Assembly (NCBI GenBank): GCA_028583415.1
Contig: CM053270.1
Location: 46,946,723-47,010,722 of the forward strand
From: Protea cynaroides
Lineage: Eukaryota > Streptophyta > Magnoliopsida > Proteales > Proteaceae
Reading direction: 5' to 3'
DNA length: 64,000 nt
The translations under genes and the position numbers were made by a program. Below the pieces are notes generated by a model. The model was not told the origin of the DNA and made no database searches. It was given only the letters and a program-made list of their open reading frames with translations. Of this stretch, positions 31,729-43,450 are shown in pieces. Numbering within the stretch: position 1 is the stretch's first letter; the number at the start of each line of letters is the position of its first letter.

Positions 31729-33083
31729 TGTTTCCTTAATTGGGGAGGCCATTTAGTGTGTTTAGGCACCTTCAAATATGGAAGGAATCCTTATTTCTTA
31801 CTATTTTTATATTAGCATTTTATTTAAATACAATGTAAGAGGTTAAGAGATATCAAAAGAAAACAGTAAAAGGCTAAGAGCCCCCACGATTTGGAATAAT
31901 GGAATAGAGATACTTTGTTTTGAAAAGCGAGTTGTGCTCGCTCTTCTATCTTTAGTCTCTTTCTTCCCCATCATAGGCAAATCCCACCATTGGATCTACA
32001 TCAACTTGGTAAGCCAGATTTGGCTACATATACCATGGATCATATCTTCTTGCTTGCCATCTGTCAACAATTTCAAGCCATAGAAAAGATCTTGCAAACA
32101 ATGCAAGAGAAACTTGAAGAATGTCTACGAAAAAGTGAGGAATTTAAGAGCCACATTCTAATCATATCCGCTAGTATGGAATCCTATTTTGACAAAATTA
32201 ATCTTACATTTTGAGCATAGCGTGGATGATCCAGAGGATGAGCCATCAACAATGGAGGACGAAGTGGCACTAGATGTCATTCAAGAACAATCTGTGAAAG
32301 AAAATAAACCAATGGACCGTTGGATTGAGCCAATTGATTTGCTACTTCAACAACAATCTTCCGGTTGTAAATTCTATAACATTGGATCATGGTTTGATTG
32401 GTGATTTTATCAGACCAAGGATATATGCTAATCGTGCAGTGAAGATCCTCCGACACTATAGAACTCGAGGATGACTTTTCTCAAATAAGAAGGGAATAAT
32501 GAAGGATTGGTTTGGGTTTGGTTGGTTTGAAAGAAATTTGAATATTTTCGGTTCAATCTGGTTCATTATTGAACTACTTTACCGTTCACTCGAACGATAG
32601 CACATGAACAATAAACGCTCCTTAAAATCAGCACAAGAGATATGGTGGGACCATCCCATGCTAGTCGTAGGATAAGTTTAGAAGTCTTTTATTTCTTTCA
32701 TTATTAAGTTATCTAGTCAATTAGGAAACTCCATCTCCTCCCACGCATGATGCAAGAGCGAGATTTGTTTCTTTATTTTGGTTTCCTCTTTATAGTTAGT
32801 TTCCTTAATTGGGTAGGTTGTTTAGTCTGTTTGGGCACCTTCAAATATGAAAGGAATCCTTATTTGTTTCTATTTTTATTTTAGTGTTTTATTTAAATAC
32901 AATACAAGAGGCTAAGAGGCCCCACGATTTGGAATAATGGAATAGAGTTATGTTGTTTTAGAAAGTGAGTTATTTTCTTCCTCTCTCTCCCTCCTTATCC
33001 CTCTCCTCATTCCCCACGGTTTCTCTTTCTTCTCTCTTTATTCTCTTTCTTCCCCACTACAGACAAATCCCACCGTTGGATCT
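31729..33083 (+). mobile_element. Short LTR-pair (TRIM/LARD-like) element
   Basis: Two direct repeats, 31729-31998 and 32805-33083, share the same landmarks in order: TTTCCTTAATTGGG, GGCACCTTCAAATATG, TTTATTTAAATACAAT, CCACGATTTGGAATAATGG and CAAATCCCACC.TTGGATCT. They are separated by about 0.8 kb without RT or integrase. One small frame (31990-32214, with QQFQAIEKILQTMQEKLEE) is coiled-coil-like. Such pairs of LTRs without pol genes are typical of non-autonomous LTR elements. The left repeat is shortened at the RTE tail. Strand and borders are uncertain. Confidence 0.55.
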
Positions 33084-33542
33084 GTGAGGAGAAGAAAGAA
33101 AAAAAATAAGGTACCTCCCCTTTGCCGGAGTCTCTTTGGCAGGAGTTGACATTGAGTATTTAGGGATGAACCGTAAAGACTTGAAGTCAAGACTACACTA
33201 CCTCAAGCCCTAAGCGACCTTTTCTTATTCTCACTTTTTTTTTCTTTTACGTGCTTTAACCCTTGATTCCATGTATCACACTGTAACTTAGTTGTAAACA
33301 CAGGCCAATATATGAATTAAAACATAATCAATTGGATTTAGGCTCTCCTTGGTATAGGATATATTTATCTTTATGAGTTATTTATAATAAATCGTTTATA
33401 AGAATAAATTATGAATCATGAATAATAACCATTTAATACCACTAGACATACAGAAGTAATAATAGATTATCATTATAATGATAAATACCTTCTAACCTTT
33501 TTGTAGATTTTAGATTATATCAATTTATTCTAAATATAAATA

Positions 33543-35145
33543 AAACAACAAAGCCTTATCCCAACTAAATGGGGTCGACTAAATGGATTCTTGTCCGCCA
33601 GTCAGCTCTGTTCGAAATCATACTTGAAGCAAGGCCTAGGCTATACATGTCTTTCTTCACCACCTCCCCTAGAGTCATCTTAGGTCAGCCCATAGCACTT
33701 TTAGCTCCTTCAATCTAGATCAAATCACTCTTCCGTATGGGAGCATCTAACGGCCTCTGTTGAACATGGTCATACCATCTCAAACGACTTTCTCGTAGCT
33801 TATCATGTATCGGCGCTACTCCCAAATCAGCTCTAATACGATCATTCCTTACCTTATGCTTCCTTGTTTTGCCACACATGACACATCCATCTTAACATCC
33901 TCATCTCAGCTACACTAAGTTTATCAATATGATGCTTCTTAGCTGCTCAACATTCTGCATCATACATCATAGCCGATCGAATGACTGTCCTATAGAATTT
34001 CCCTTTAAGTTTTAAAGGAATACACCGATCATATAACACTCCAAACACACTTCTCCACTTCATCCATCCTATTTTAATCCTCTGTGAAACATCATCGTCC
34101 ATTTCACCTACTTTGTTTATGATTGAACCTAGATACTTAAAATGATCACTTTGTTGTATCTCCCTCTCAAGAATGTTCACCACCTCATTATCCTCCTTGT
34201 ATGACTAAAGTTGCACACCATATACTCCGTCTTCGTTCTATTTATCTTAAAATCTTTTGATTCCAATGATGATCTCCATAGCTCCAACTTTGTATTAATC
34301 TCTGCTTTTGTCTCATCCACCAAAACAATATCATCAACGAAAAACATACACCAAGGAACTTCATCTTGAATGTCTCTAGTTAGATCATCTATAATGAACG
34401 CAAACAAATAAGGGCTTAAAGCTGATCCTTGATGTAACCCTATTGTAATTGGGAATTCACGTCCTAGACCCCCCACGGTTTTCACACTAGTCACCACATT
34501 GTAATACATATCCTTAACTATGCTCATATATTTGCTTGAAACGCATCTCTTCTCTAGTACTTGCCAGATTAACTCCTTAGGAACTCTATCATAAGCTTTT
34601 TCTAAATCAACAAAACCATATGGAGGTCCTTCTTGCCTTCTCTGCATCTTTCCATGAGTCTCCTAAGCAAGTAAATAGCCTCTGTCGTGGATCTACCTGG
34701 CATAAAACCAAATTGGTTCTCCGTAATGGTAGTTTCTTTTCTCAAGCGGGTTTCAATAACTCTCTCCCACAGTTTCATAGTATGACTCATTAGTTTTATA
34801 CCTCTGTAGTTATTGTAGCTCTGAATATCACCTTTGTTTTTGTAGATCGGAACCACAATATTTCTCCTCTATTTATTTGGCATTTTCCCTGAGCTCATAA
34901 TTTTATTGAACAACTTAGTTAGCCAAAATACTCCATACATTCCTAAGCTCTTCCAAACTTCTATTGGGACCTCATCTAGGTCTAGTGCTTTACCTACATT
35001 CATCCTCCTTAAAGCGTCTTTAACTTCTGTCATCCTAATTTTGTGTATATACCTATGACCTGTGGTGTCATGGTGGATAATGTAGCAATCTGGTGCCTTA
35101 TTTCCTGAGATATCTTCAAAAGTATCATAAATCATACCAAACAAC
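33543..35145 (-). mobile_element. RTE-clade LINE with reverse transcriptase, 5'-truncated
   Basis: A minus-strand RT in pieces: 34869-35144 (PDCYIIHHDTTGHRYI, MNVGKALDLDEVPIEVWKSL), 34602-34856 (MVPIYKNKGDIQSYNNYRGI, FGFMPGRSTTEAIY), 34177-34647 (FVDLEKAYDRVP, GLHQGSALSPYLFAFI, MFFVDDIVLVDE) and 33947-34183. The catalytic box is F-V-D-D. The endonuclease half is missing. The 3' end on the minus strand is the RTE signature CCCATTTAGTTGGGATAAGG with a short (TTG)n tail at 33543-33560. Stops and shifts separate the pieces. Confidence 0.9.
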
Positions 35146-35787
35146 TACATATGTCATAATGTATTATATAATTAATTTTATAATACATACCAAAGAGAGC
35201 CTTAGTTAAAATGACTGCTTAGACAAAAAGGCATACCGTCGCCTGGCACCTTGCTTACCACCTAGACGCCTTGACAAGTAGGATATCTACTTGCACAGAT
35301 GCGAGCAAACACACAAAAAAAAAAAAAAAAGCATGCATTAAAGAAAGGGGATGTTTAGCTACATTACACAAAAGAACACAAACGTTATGATGCACAAAAA
35401 ATATATTAAGCCAACAGACCAGGCATAAGATTATTTAACATATGAGATCTGTAGAAACATGATTTGAAAAAAGAATTTAACTACAAGTGAAAATGTAACA
35501 AAGTCACTTGAGTGAACAGAATCCACTAGAGGCAAGGAATCAACTTATCAAAGTCGAATGAATCCAAAACAATTTCATTAAATGAAGTCCAATGCTGCCA
35601 ACAGGTGTCAAATATTTAATCCAATTTACTCACAGCACTATCCCTCCCCCCCCCCCCAAAAAAAAAAAAAAAAAAAGAATTCCACTATTCATGCTATACA
35701 AGAAGCACACTAACACAGGAAAGAAAACAACACAGGAAAGAAAACTGAGTATACATAGAGAGAGAGAGAGAGAGAAAGGGGACCCAC
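35146..35787. other. Intron stretch with family III remnant and homopolymers
   Basis: A degraded family III hAT end (CGTCGCCTGGCACC, CCTAGACGCCTTGAC) lies at about 35213-35280. A 12-bp C run and a 19-bp A run join at 35646-35676, and a (GA)n tract is at 35757-35777 just downstream of the exon's donor site. No gene is seen. Confidence 0.6.
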
Positions 35788-36031
35788 GAAATGACTCTGG
35801 AGTCTAGGTTCCCATATTTGCCTTGGAAATAAGTAGTCTGAAACCGGGTAAATGCAACTCCAACTTTCAAATCAATCTCTTGGCGTGCGTCCACAGCTAA
35901 TGCTTCATCTCTATTTGGTTCTACAAGGTTATCCATGGCCTTTAAGATATCCTTCTCAGTCACAGAAGAGAATCGAGCACGATAAACATTTTGCCCAGCC
36001 TCCTTCCTTCTAAAGCCCGTACACTCGATAA
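35788..36031 (-). CDS. TOP3B: DNA topoisomerase III-beta, internal exon (third visible)
   Basis: A 244-bp exon, open throughout, with 2 bp completing a Val codon, 80 codons, then 2 bp of a split Ser. Diagnostic blocks are NVYRARFSSVTEKDI, NLVEPNRDEALAVDARQEID, GVAFTRFQTTYFQGKYG and NLDSRVIS. A-x-D-A-R-Q-E-x-D-L and R-x-G-x-A-F-T-R-F-Q-T mark the type IA topoisomerase DNA-binding core, and the order is that of TOP3-beta rather than TOP3-alpha. Acceptor AAATTTCAG/TTATCG and donor TTTC/GTGGGT are on the minus strand. The exon is followed by the 32.6-kb intron and preceded by a 3-kb one. Confidence 0.96.
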
Positions 36032-36183
36032 CTGAAATTTCAGCATATTAATATTAGTCACAGAACGTCAATAAATAATAAAACTTAGATATTAATATTT
36101 CTATATGTTTTTCCACCAATAGGTGGGGGCAGCACCTGCTGGATCATAAAATATAAATATAGAAGTATTTCAAGTAATGGGTT

Positions 36184-36654
36184 CATAGTTGTCAAGGCGT
36201 TGGCGGTGTTTGGGCGGTTGATCGCCTTATTGTATAACACCTTATTTTATTTATTTAATCTTTTTAATGGATGTCATTTGTAACATTTTTATTAGATGTA
36301 TAAAGTTAGTTGTCAAGGCGACAAGGCGAACCAAGGCGTTGAAGGCTTAACAAGGCGCCCCACCTAGGCGACCAAGGCGCCCGCCTAGGCGACCAAGGTG
36401 CCCGATTTTCCAAGTCGTCACAAGGCTGCCTGGGCGCCTAGGCAACACCTTGACAACTATGGTATAAGGTGCATATAGACACCATAATGCATTGACTCAT
36501 ACAAATGGATTAAACCATAAAAATTGATGCTCTAACCCCCTCCCTTTTGTATAAATCCTCTTATGGCATATGTACCCTTAAAACGCCTTGAATACTTCTA
36601 GGCACCCAGGCACCACTCTAACACCTTGGGTTGCCTTGACAACTTGACCCTATG
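36184..36654. mobile_element. Family III hAT element hosting a second family III element
   Basis: The left TIR is CATAGTTGTCAAGGCG; the right, read inward, is CATAGGGTCAAGTTGTC, with a few extra bases. A perfect 8-bp duplication AATGGGTT lies at 36176-36183 and 36655-36662. The middle is AT-rich (36230-36300, 36470-36590). A second complete family III element (36306-36461) is inserted inside. Confidence 0.87.
36306..36461. mobile_element. Family III hAT miniature element nested in another
   Basis: A 156-bp element. The left end TTAGTTGTCAAGGCG has lost the first two bases of the cap; the right end read inward is CATAGTTGTCAAGG. Flanks are GTATAAAG (36298-36305) and GTATAAGG (36462-36469), 7 of 8 matching. 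The body is nearly all CGCCTAGGCG half-sites and closely resembles 29193-29344. Confidence 0.87.
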
Positions 36655-37389
36655 AATGGGTTAACTTCATAACAAGTACGTACTCATGCAAGCATGTAGA
36701 CAAGTACATGTTAATAATGCTTATACAAAAATGTATTCTAAAAAAAAAATTCATTTCAAGGTTACTAGTAATGATCTATGGAGCCAATAGACAAAGAAAG
36801 TTATTTTGTTAAATTAAAGTTGAATACTGTATGAAACCAAGATGGTTTTCAAAAAAATACGCATATGAGTCTTTAGAGATCAATTCGCATATGAGTCTTT
36901 AGAGACACAAGCCTAAGTTTTTGTATTTATATTTGACCATTTTATGTCACCTGACCCCAGATTCACAATCCAGAAACCCTCGACCTTCCCAAACCCTCCT
37001 TTCCCCAATATAATTAATCGGAAATCCCATTCCCCTCCAATATATGAGGTCTTGACTTGGGAGATGGCCTTCAAAGGGTGACTGCATGGCATATTTTAAT
37101 AGAGCAGACCAATTTGGCATCTCATCCCTCAGACGTGAATGTTAGGAAATGCAGTAATGTGAAAAATCATGGGCTGTAGCTAATATAACACAACACTTAA
37201 TGTTAGTTCTCACAAAATACCCACAGAGAGCACAGTAAGCATCAAATATCAACTAGACCAATACCAAGCTAATATGTCCAGCAGCTTGCTGCCATCGAGA
37301 AATGGTCTCAAACCCACCATAGACAAGATTTGAACTATATTTACCATGCAAATGGCAGGTAAGAGAAAACCTACTTCAAGCTACTTAAT
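36655..37389. other. Intron stretch, nothing recognised
   Basis: This lies in the 3-kb intron between exons 35788-36031 and 39041-39140. It has a short tandem repeat of a GCATATGAGTCTTTAGAGA unit at about 36862-36905. No coding or TIR features. Confidence 0.6.
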
Positions 37390-38034
37390 CATGACTTTAA
37401 GTATCGATACGATACGCCTTGTATCCACCAATACATATCTGTATCGGCAGTGGTTTTACGATACTCTTAGATACGTATCTCTTTTTTTTAAACAAAAAGT
37501 ATATCCATATGTATCAATCGTATCGAACCGATACAACTCGATATACTTCGATACAGTCGATACGTATCAATACACTTAATTTTCCATTTTCTTGCCAAAA
37601 AATAAAAATAAAAAATAAAAAACTTGTATTGAAGTGTATCTAACCGATACGGCTCAATACACCTTGATACGAACCGATATTGTTCGATACACCTCGATTC
37701 GAACCGATATGGTCGATACGCACATATAAAGCTTGATACAACTAATTTTTCCAGTTTTCTGGTTTTCTTCCATGCTGAAAACCTACAATTCATGTGAACC
37801 GAAGGTTGTAGCTCATTGAATGTCATTAAATATGTCTTTAATCCTTAAGAATACTTCAGTTAGTGTTTTTATGCTTAAAAATTTTGTTGTACACGTTCCA
37901 TAATCATTTTTGTGTTTATCTTGCCCCGTATCCTAGCTTATCTACCATATCAACGATACAATACAATACGTCTCTTAAAATCGCCCAACCATTACGCTAC
38001 CGATACGCAATACTTTAATCCTTGCTTATAAATA
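37390..38034. mobile_element. Family I hAT non-autonomous element, second copy
   Basis: A 645-bp element homologous along its length, in inverted orientation, to 58-675. The left end CATGACTTTAAGTATCGATACG shows the modular cap plus half-palindrome in its clearest form; the right end read inward is CAAGGATTAAAGTATTG. GTATCGATAC arrays fill 37395-37560, 37640-37730 and 37920-38015. Flanking 8-mers (TACTTAAT and CTTATAAA) do not match cleanly, so the TSD is eroded or the ends are off by a base or two. Confidence 0.85.
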
Positions 38035-39040
38035 TTGTTGAAGATTGGACCTATGTACCATAGGGGTACATTCTTTTATATGTTAGTGATGTTTACTTGT
38101 TTAGTATAGTGGTGTTTAGTGTTTAGTAATGAGGTGCTGTTTATTGGTTTTCCTTTTTGTTTAAGGTCGATTTCAGTGGCACACTTAAGTGCGTAAGTCG
38201 GTTAGAGGTTTTAATGTAATTTGGGACCATTATGGTTATTAATAAATAGACCAAGGGGAGGAATTCTGATGCACAAATTCTCTCCCCCAATTCCATACGA
38301 TCCTCTCTTCTCTTCTCCTCCATTGCTTCTTCCTTCCATATAATATGCACTATCCCATCCATATCAAGGCTGACTTACACAACGAAGTATATGGCTTTTT
38401 TTTTTTTTTTTTTTTTTTTGAAGAACAAAGTATATTGCTGACTAAACTGAATAAGTAAATGGTAATTAGATTTTTTTTATTTCAGATAAACATAAGATTA
38501 AGGAGAAAGGGAGATAAAATGGGAACATAGGCACAGATCCCACTATACAATAATGCTACTACGAGAGAAAGCAAGCAAAGGAAATTAACCACGACACAAA
38601 GAAACCCATGCCTAGCACCCATCCATTTTAATTACACATTAATGAAGACAAATTTAATTTTATGTTTACTGATATAACTTTGATGATGTTTATATAAGTT
38701 ATATCAACACATACACAAATCCTACTCTCAATGTGCAGTCAGTTGCTAACACTTTGGTTCATAAACTCACTATAGCATAATTCATCATAGTCCCTTAGTC
38801 TCATGAAAAAAATAATATCAAGCACAAATTATATTGCATAATTATAAAGTTAAAGCTTCAAACAATTAGCCTTCGTAGTGGTAGACCAATTGAACAAAAT
38901 ATGATACCAAACTAGAAGCTTTATTAATGATCAGCATACTCTTATAAAAGAAGACTGATTTATTTTCGTGTATTGAAGAAGAATTTTAATAAAAACCTCG
39001 GGGTATTGTTTCTTGTCAGAAAAAATAAACAAAAATGTAC
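38035..39040. other. Intron stretch, nothing recognised
   Basis: AT-rich with a T23 run at about 38397-38419 and short TTTAGT repeats near 38090-38130. No coding similarity. It ends at the donor side of exon 39041-39140. Confidence 0.6.
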
Positions 39041-39140
39041 CTTCAAAGCATATATTCTCTCCTTCGCGATCACAGTCCAACCATAACACCAGATACCCAC
39101 ACCCACGAGCTTCTTGGCTTAAATGTCTGCTAATATGAGC
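39041..39140 (-). CDS. TOP3B: DNA topoisomerase III-beta, internal exon (second visible) with Toprim motif
   Basis: A 100-bp exon encoding AHISRHLSQEARGCGYLV, then LWLDCDREGENICFE, plus one base of the next Val. DxDxEG (here DCDREG) is the Mg2+-binding Toprim motif of type IA topoisomerases, so this exon carries catalytic acidic residues. The acceptor TTGTTAAG/GCTCAT has a good pyrimidine tract; the donor is GAAG/GTACAT. Joined to 63339-63432 it reads ANPK-AHIS, and to 36031 it reads CFE-VIEC, both in frame. Confidence 0.95.
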
Positions 39141-39212
39141 CTTAACAACAGAAGAAATTGTCAGTTTACATACTGAAATAACATGAAATCAAGACAAAAC
39201 ATCATTTGACAA

Positions 39213-39455
39213 TGTTAAACCAAGGTAGACCAGATCATACAATGGTGGATGAATGGGGGGGGAGAGAGAGAGAGAGATGGAGAGATATTGTGAAGGGGGC
39301 ATAGAATGTGTCGAACTGACTTCTCTCCCCCTCACACCCTTTATTTATAGAAGGAATATTCACGAGACAAGTCAGCCACTGCTGGAAAGCAGTAACCAAC
39401 TGTACAAAGGGAATTAAGTAAATACTAGACGTCACCACACCTGGAGACGCCTTAC
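39213..39455 (-). repeat. Copia C 3' LTR (left border uncertain)
   Basis: The LTR right edge is TGTAAGGCGTC on the minus strand, matching the 5' LTR remnant at 59500-59555. It contains a (GA)n tract at about 39253-39275 and a TTTATAAATAAAG-like box near 39340. The left edge at the TGTTAAAC at 39213 is a guess. Confidence 0.55.
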
Positions 39456-41140
39456 ATTCTGAAGCTGGAGCTAGAGGTGGAGCTGGAGCTGGAGCATAAA
39501 TATCACCAATACCCAACTTGGAACAATTTAAAAGAAACTGAGCCTTGAATACCACTTTTGTGAACATATCACCAAGTTGAGAACTGAAACTCGTAAATGG
39601 AGTAGATATCGGGTTGCGCATGATAGCATCACGAACAACATGACAGTCGACCTCTATATGTTTGGTACGTTCATGAAATACCTAGTTGTTAGCAATATGG
39701 ATGGCTACCTGATTATCACAATCATAGTTGTCAAGGCGTCGCCTAGGCGTCAGGGCGGTTATGGGCTAGGTGATTCATCGCCTTGTGCATGCTCAAAAGG
39801 CAACCGCCTAGGTCGCCTAAGCTTCGCCTTGGGCGCCTTGGGCGCCTTGGAAACCTTGAAGGCCTGGGCAATCGCCTTGTTGCCAACATATAGGTAAATC
39901 ATTAATTAAATGGAAAATTTTACAAACCTCCCTTAAGGTTTCCGCTTACCCGTAATTCAACCCTCTCCCATTATCAACCACACGCTGTTAAGTTCCCTAA
40001 CGGAAAAGGTGAAAAGAGTTTTTTTACCCTTATACTAAAAACCAGTCCAAAAGTACATTATAATCTTGCTCTTGCCATCTTGTTTCTTACTTGTATACTA
40101 TTATGTTCTAACTTCTTAGTTTATTGATTTGTGTTTTTTCGTTTTTTTATAAATATGTTCCTTTATGTCCTATAGTTTATCAATTATTTGTTGGTTTTCT
40201 CATATTAATTAGGTTATACCTTAAATGTTGATTCTTTATGGAGCGGTAAGAGATTGAGCGAGATGAGCCGCCTTGTTTTCCGCAAGAGATCGGGGGACAA
40301 GTTCCCCCGAGCCTCCCCCGGGGGGGTGAGTCTCAATTCGTGCCCTCTGGGCTCCTCTTTAGAATCTGAGGAATGTATAGATTCGCGCTCAGAAGCTGAA
40401 TCGCGAAATGGAAATGCATCAAGCGGCTTGTCTGATTCTATCTGAATCAGATATTTTTATTTCACTATATATATATATATACCGGGAATGGCTTGGTCGC
40501 CTAGGCAACACCTAGACGCCTAGGATGGCCTCAAACGCCTTGGGTCGCCTTGTCACCTTAACAACTATGATCACAATACATAGGAATAGGCTCTGTAACC
40601 AAGAAGCCAAGCTCACCAAAAATAGACTTCATCCACATTAATTCTGCAGCAGTATGAGCCATAGCATGATACTCAGCCTCTATTCCGAACTGGTCAAGAG
40701 CTCTTTTACCTTAGAAAATCATACAGTTACCTCATGGGGAGTTAAGCCACACCTACAAATGATATCAATACTACAGTTGCTTTAGCTTTACTCACGTTAG
40801 TGGCATAATTCTACGCAGGTCTTACCAAAAAAGATGTTAAATTTAGCCACTATGGTCAGCTTCTTACTCACCAAGTAATAAGAATGCCTCCAAGAAAGGT
40901 GCAATAAAAAGTAGTAGACCTACGATTATCGCTAGCACCAGCCCAATGAGCATCAAAATAACCGCAAAGACCAAACCTTTTGTGAAGACAATAAATCAGT
41001 CATTTACCAAAAGCTCCCTTGAGATATCTCAGAATCCAAATAGCATCATCCCAATGGACCTGTTTCGAGGCCTACATAAACTGATTAATAACCCCAAAAG
41101 AACGGAGACGTCAGGCCAAGTAACAGTGAGATAAATAAGT
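39456..41140 (-). pseudogene. Copia C RNase H remnant
   Basis: C-terminal end: ISTPFTSFSSQLGDMFTKVV, then SKLGIGDIYAPAPAP. A family III hAT (39723-40570) interrupts it. Beyond that the RNase H region resumes with the equivalents of the YCDNQ and EAEY blocks. At about 40690-40870 some 180 bp of unrelated sequence replaces the part copia B has at 9050-9110. The remainder to 41140 is collinear with copia B 9110-9350. Non-functional. Confidence 0.75.
39723..40570. mobile_element. Family III hAT non-autonomous element (848 bp)
   Basis: The TIRs are CATAGTTGTCAAGGCG (left) and CATAGTTGTTAAGGTG (right, read inward), with a perfect 8-bp duplication ATCACAAT at 39715-39722 and 40571-40578. CGCCTAGGCG arrays occupy 39730-39890 and 40490-40560. 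The core has no transposase; a small open frame at 40254-40445 has no known domain. Copia C RNase H reads on across the insertion site. Confidence 0.93.
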
Positions 41141-41149
41141 TTCAACTAA

Positions 41150-42150
41150 AACGTTTGTATTGGTGTCTATCAGCAAAATCCGTATCACACGTAGAAGCTT
41201 GAGGTGAGGATCCATAGGAGTATGAATGGATTTGTAGCCTAGCTGACTTGTCTCTGTCAAAAGATCAAGTACATACTTCCATTGAAAATACTAACACCCT
41301 TGGTGCTCCAGACCACCTCAATGCCTAGAAAATAGCTGTCCAAATCTTTCATCTAAAATGCTGGCGTATGTAGGTTTTAACCTCATCAATACATGTCAAG
41401 CCCTCCAAAAACAATAACGTCGTCTACATACACCACGCTCCAGACCACCTCAATGCCTAGAAAATAGCTGTCCAAATCTTTCATCTAAAATGCTGGCGTA
41501 TGTAGGTTTTAACCTCATCAATACCTGTCAAGCCCTCCAAAAACAATAACGTCGTCTACATACACCACAAGGATAACAACCTTGGAATTCTGGTGACGAA
41601 CAAAGACTAAGTGATTCGAATAGTAGGGTGTAAACCATAATAAACGATGACTTTCGCGAATTTATCAAACAATGCACAAGGAGACTGTTTAGGCCATAAA
41701 TGCATTTTTGAGTTTGCAAACTCCGCGGGAAACAATTCCCCCCTAAGCAACATGCCATGGAGGTTGCTCCATATAGACTTGCTCATGTAAGTCACCATAT
41801 AAAAAGGCATTCTTAATATCCAACTAAAAAACGGCCAATATAGATTAACCGCAAGGGAAATAAGAATCCAAACAGAATTGAGACAAGCAACAAGGGAGAA
41901 TGTCTCAAAATAATCCACTCCATCAGTCTGGGTAAAGCCTTTAGCAACCAACCATGCTTTCAGGCACTCCACCGAACCGTCAGGATCGTACTTCACCGTG
42001 TACACCCAACAACAACGCACAAATTCCTAATCCTGAGGCAAATCAACTAGAAACCATATCTTCCAAGAAAAAAGAGCATTCATCTTCACATCCATAGCCT
42101 GAGGGCTAAGTGCAGATGTAGGAACCTTTGCGAAGTGCAATAGGAAAATC
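41150..42150 (-). pseudogene. Copia C reverse transcriptase with a 132-bp tandem duplication
   Basis: Readable pieces on the minus strand include VKYDPDGSVECLKAWLVAKG, DGVDYFETFS (41607-42020) and the VVYVDDVIVFGG region, which is present twice because of a direct 132-bp duplication (41305-41436 and 41437-41568, one difference). Stops and indels are frequent, more so than in copia B. It is inactive. Confidence 0.82.
41305..41568. repeat. 132-bp tandem duplication in copia C
   Basis: Two adjacent units (41305-41436, 41437-41568), each starting GCTCCAGACCACCTC and ending ACATACACCAC. I count a single difference (ACATG versus ACCTG near unit position 90). 132 is a multiple of three, so the frame itself is kept, but the RT active-site segment is doubled. 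Confidence 0.93.
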
Positions 42151-42197
42151 AGCAGACAAAGGGGTCAGCAAAGGAGACTATGAGAGAGGAACAGGTA

Positions 42198-43450
42198 TTA
42201 ATGAAGACCCGGGACAATGACCGTAAACCTAGAGAGGAGCCAAAAACGGTGCCTGTGGGTAAGCCACATCAATGCCGAAAGCGAGACAGTAGTGCCAGGG
42301 AACTCGTCAAATCCTATAACCGGAAAATAAGGTGTGTTCTCAACGAACATGACATTAGCACTAAGCCAAGTGAGAGGATCATAACACCAATACCCTTTTT
42401 GAGTGGGAGAGTAGCCAACAAAGACACACTTAATGGCACGAGGGGACAACTTGTCTAAGCAAGACCAAAGGTCATTGACAAAGCAGGTGCTCCCAAAGGT
42501 ACGAGGTAGTAAAGGAAACAATGGCGAAGATGGATAAAGAAGGGAAAAAGGTGATTGATCTTGAAGAACCGAAGAGGGCATTCTATTAATCAGGTAACTA
42601 ACGGTTAAAACAACATCACCCCAGAAATAACAAGGCAAGTGCATGTGAAAAAGTAATGAACAACTGCACAAGCAATCTCCAATAAGTGACAGTTCTTACG
42701 TTCAGGAACCCCATTTTGTTTGAGGGTATACGAGCAATTGGTTTGGTGAATAATACTATTGGAAGCACAAAATGAAGAGATGGTATTTGAGTATACTCAA
42801 GTGCATTATCAGACCGAAAAGTTGTAATACTAGCTCCAAATTAAGTCTTTATTTCTAAATAAAATTGTTGAAAAATAGGAAGGAACTCTGAACGATCCTT
42901 TAACAAATATAACCAAGTAATATGAGTGTAATCGTCGACAAAGGTAACAAAATAAGAAAATGAGACATGCTCTTAACTTTAATAGGACCTGAATCGGAAT
43001 GAACTACTGAAAAGAGGGCAAGACTCCTAGACACATCATGAAGAAGAAAGGATGAGTAGTGGTATTTTCCAGGTTGACATGCCTCAAACTAAAGGGTATT
43101 AACAAATTTGCAACTTGGAACAATCTTCTATAACTTAAAAAGTTAAAGGTGACCCAGTTGATAATGCCATTGTATAAGAGAAACACCAAAAAGAGCGTCT
43201 CAGTGCACGAGGCTCCTGCTATAGGAGAAACACCGATTGGTAAAATTGAGTGCAGTGTCGGAAGATGGAATGTCGTCCAGATTGTATATCCCGGCCTTCT
43301 CATGTCCTCCATCAATCGTCGCCTTTGAATGTAGATCTTGAAATACACAATAGGTAGGGAAAAAGGAGACAGAACAGTAAAGAGCTTTGGCCAAAGTACC
43401 AACTGAAAGCAAATTCATGGGTAAATGAGGAACATGAACTACAGAAGACA
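42198..43450 (-). pseudogene. Copia C integrase remnant
   Basis: The C-terminal piece (42198-42671) gives MHLPCYFWGDVVLTVSYLIN, then FGSTCFVNDL and CVFVGYSPTQKGYWCYD, collinear with copia B. The core (42700-43200) is broken by shifts. The upstream piece (43200-43451) gives SSVVHVPHLPMNLLSVGTLA and AGIYNLDDIPSS, the region between protease and integrase. Confidence 0.8.

Larger units (their letters stand above)
3213..35787 (-). other. TOP3B: Giant TOP3B intron (32,575 bp) filled with nested transposons
   Basis: The 35788-36031 exon ends GTCATTTC/GTGGGT and the 3050-3212 exon begins after TTTCAG. Joined, they give RVIS-YGPCQ with the serine codon split between them, so this whole interval must be removed by splicing. 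It contains copia A, B, a gypsy element, at least six hAT-type elements, RTE pieces and an LTR-pair element. Plus-strand and minus-strand elements are both present, so element polyadenylation signals could act on the host transcript; that is inference. Confidence 0.9.
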
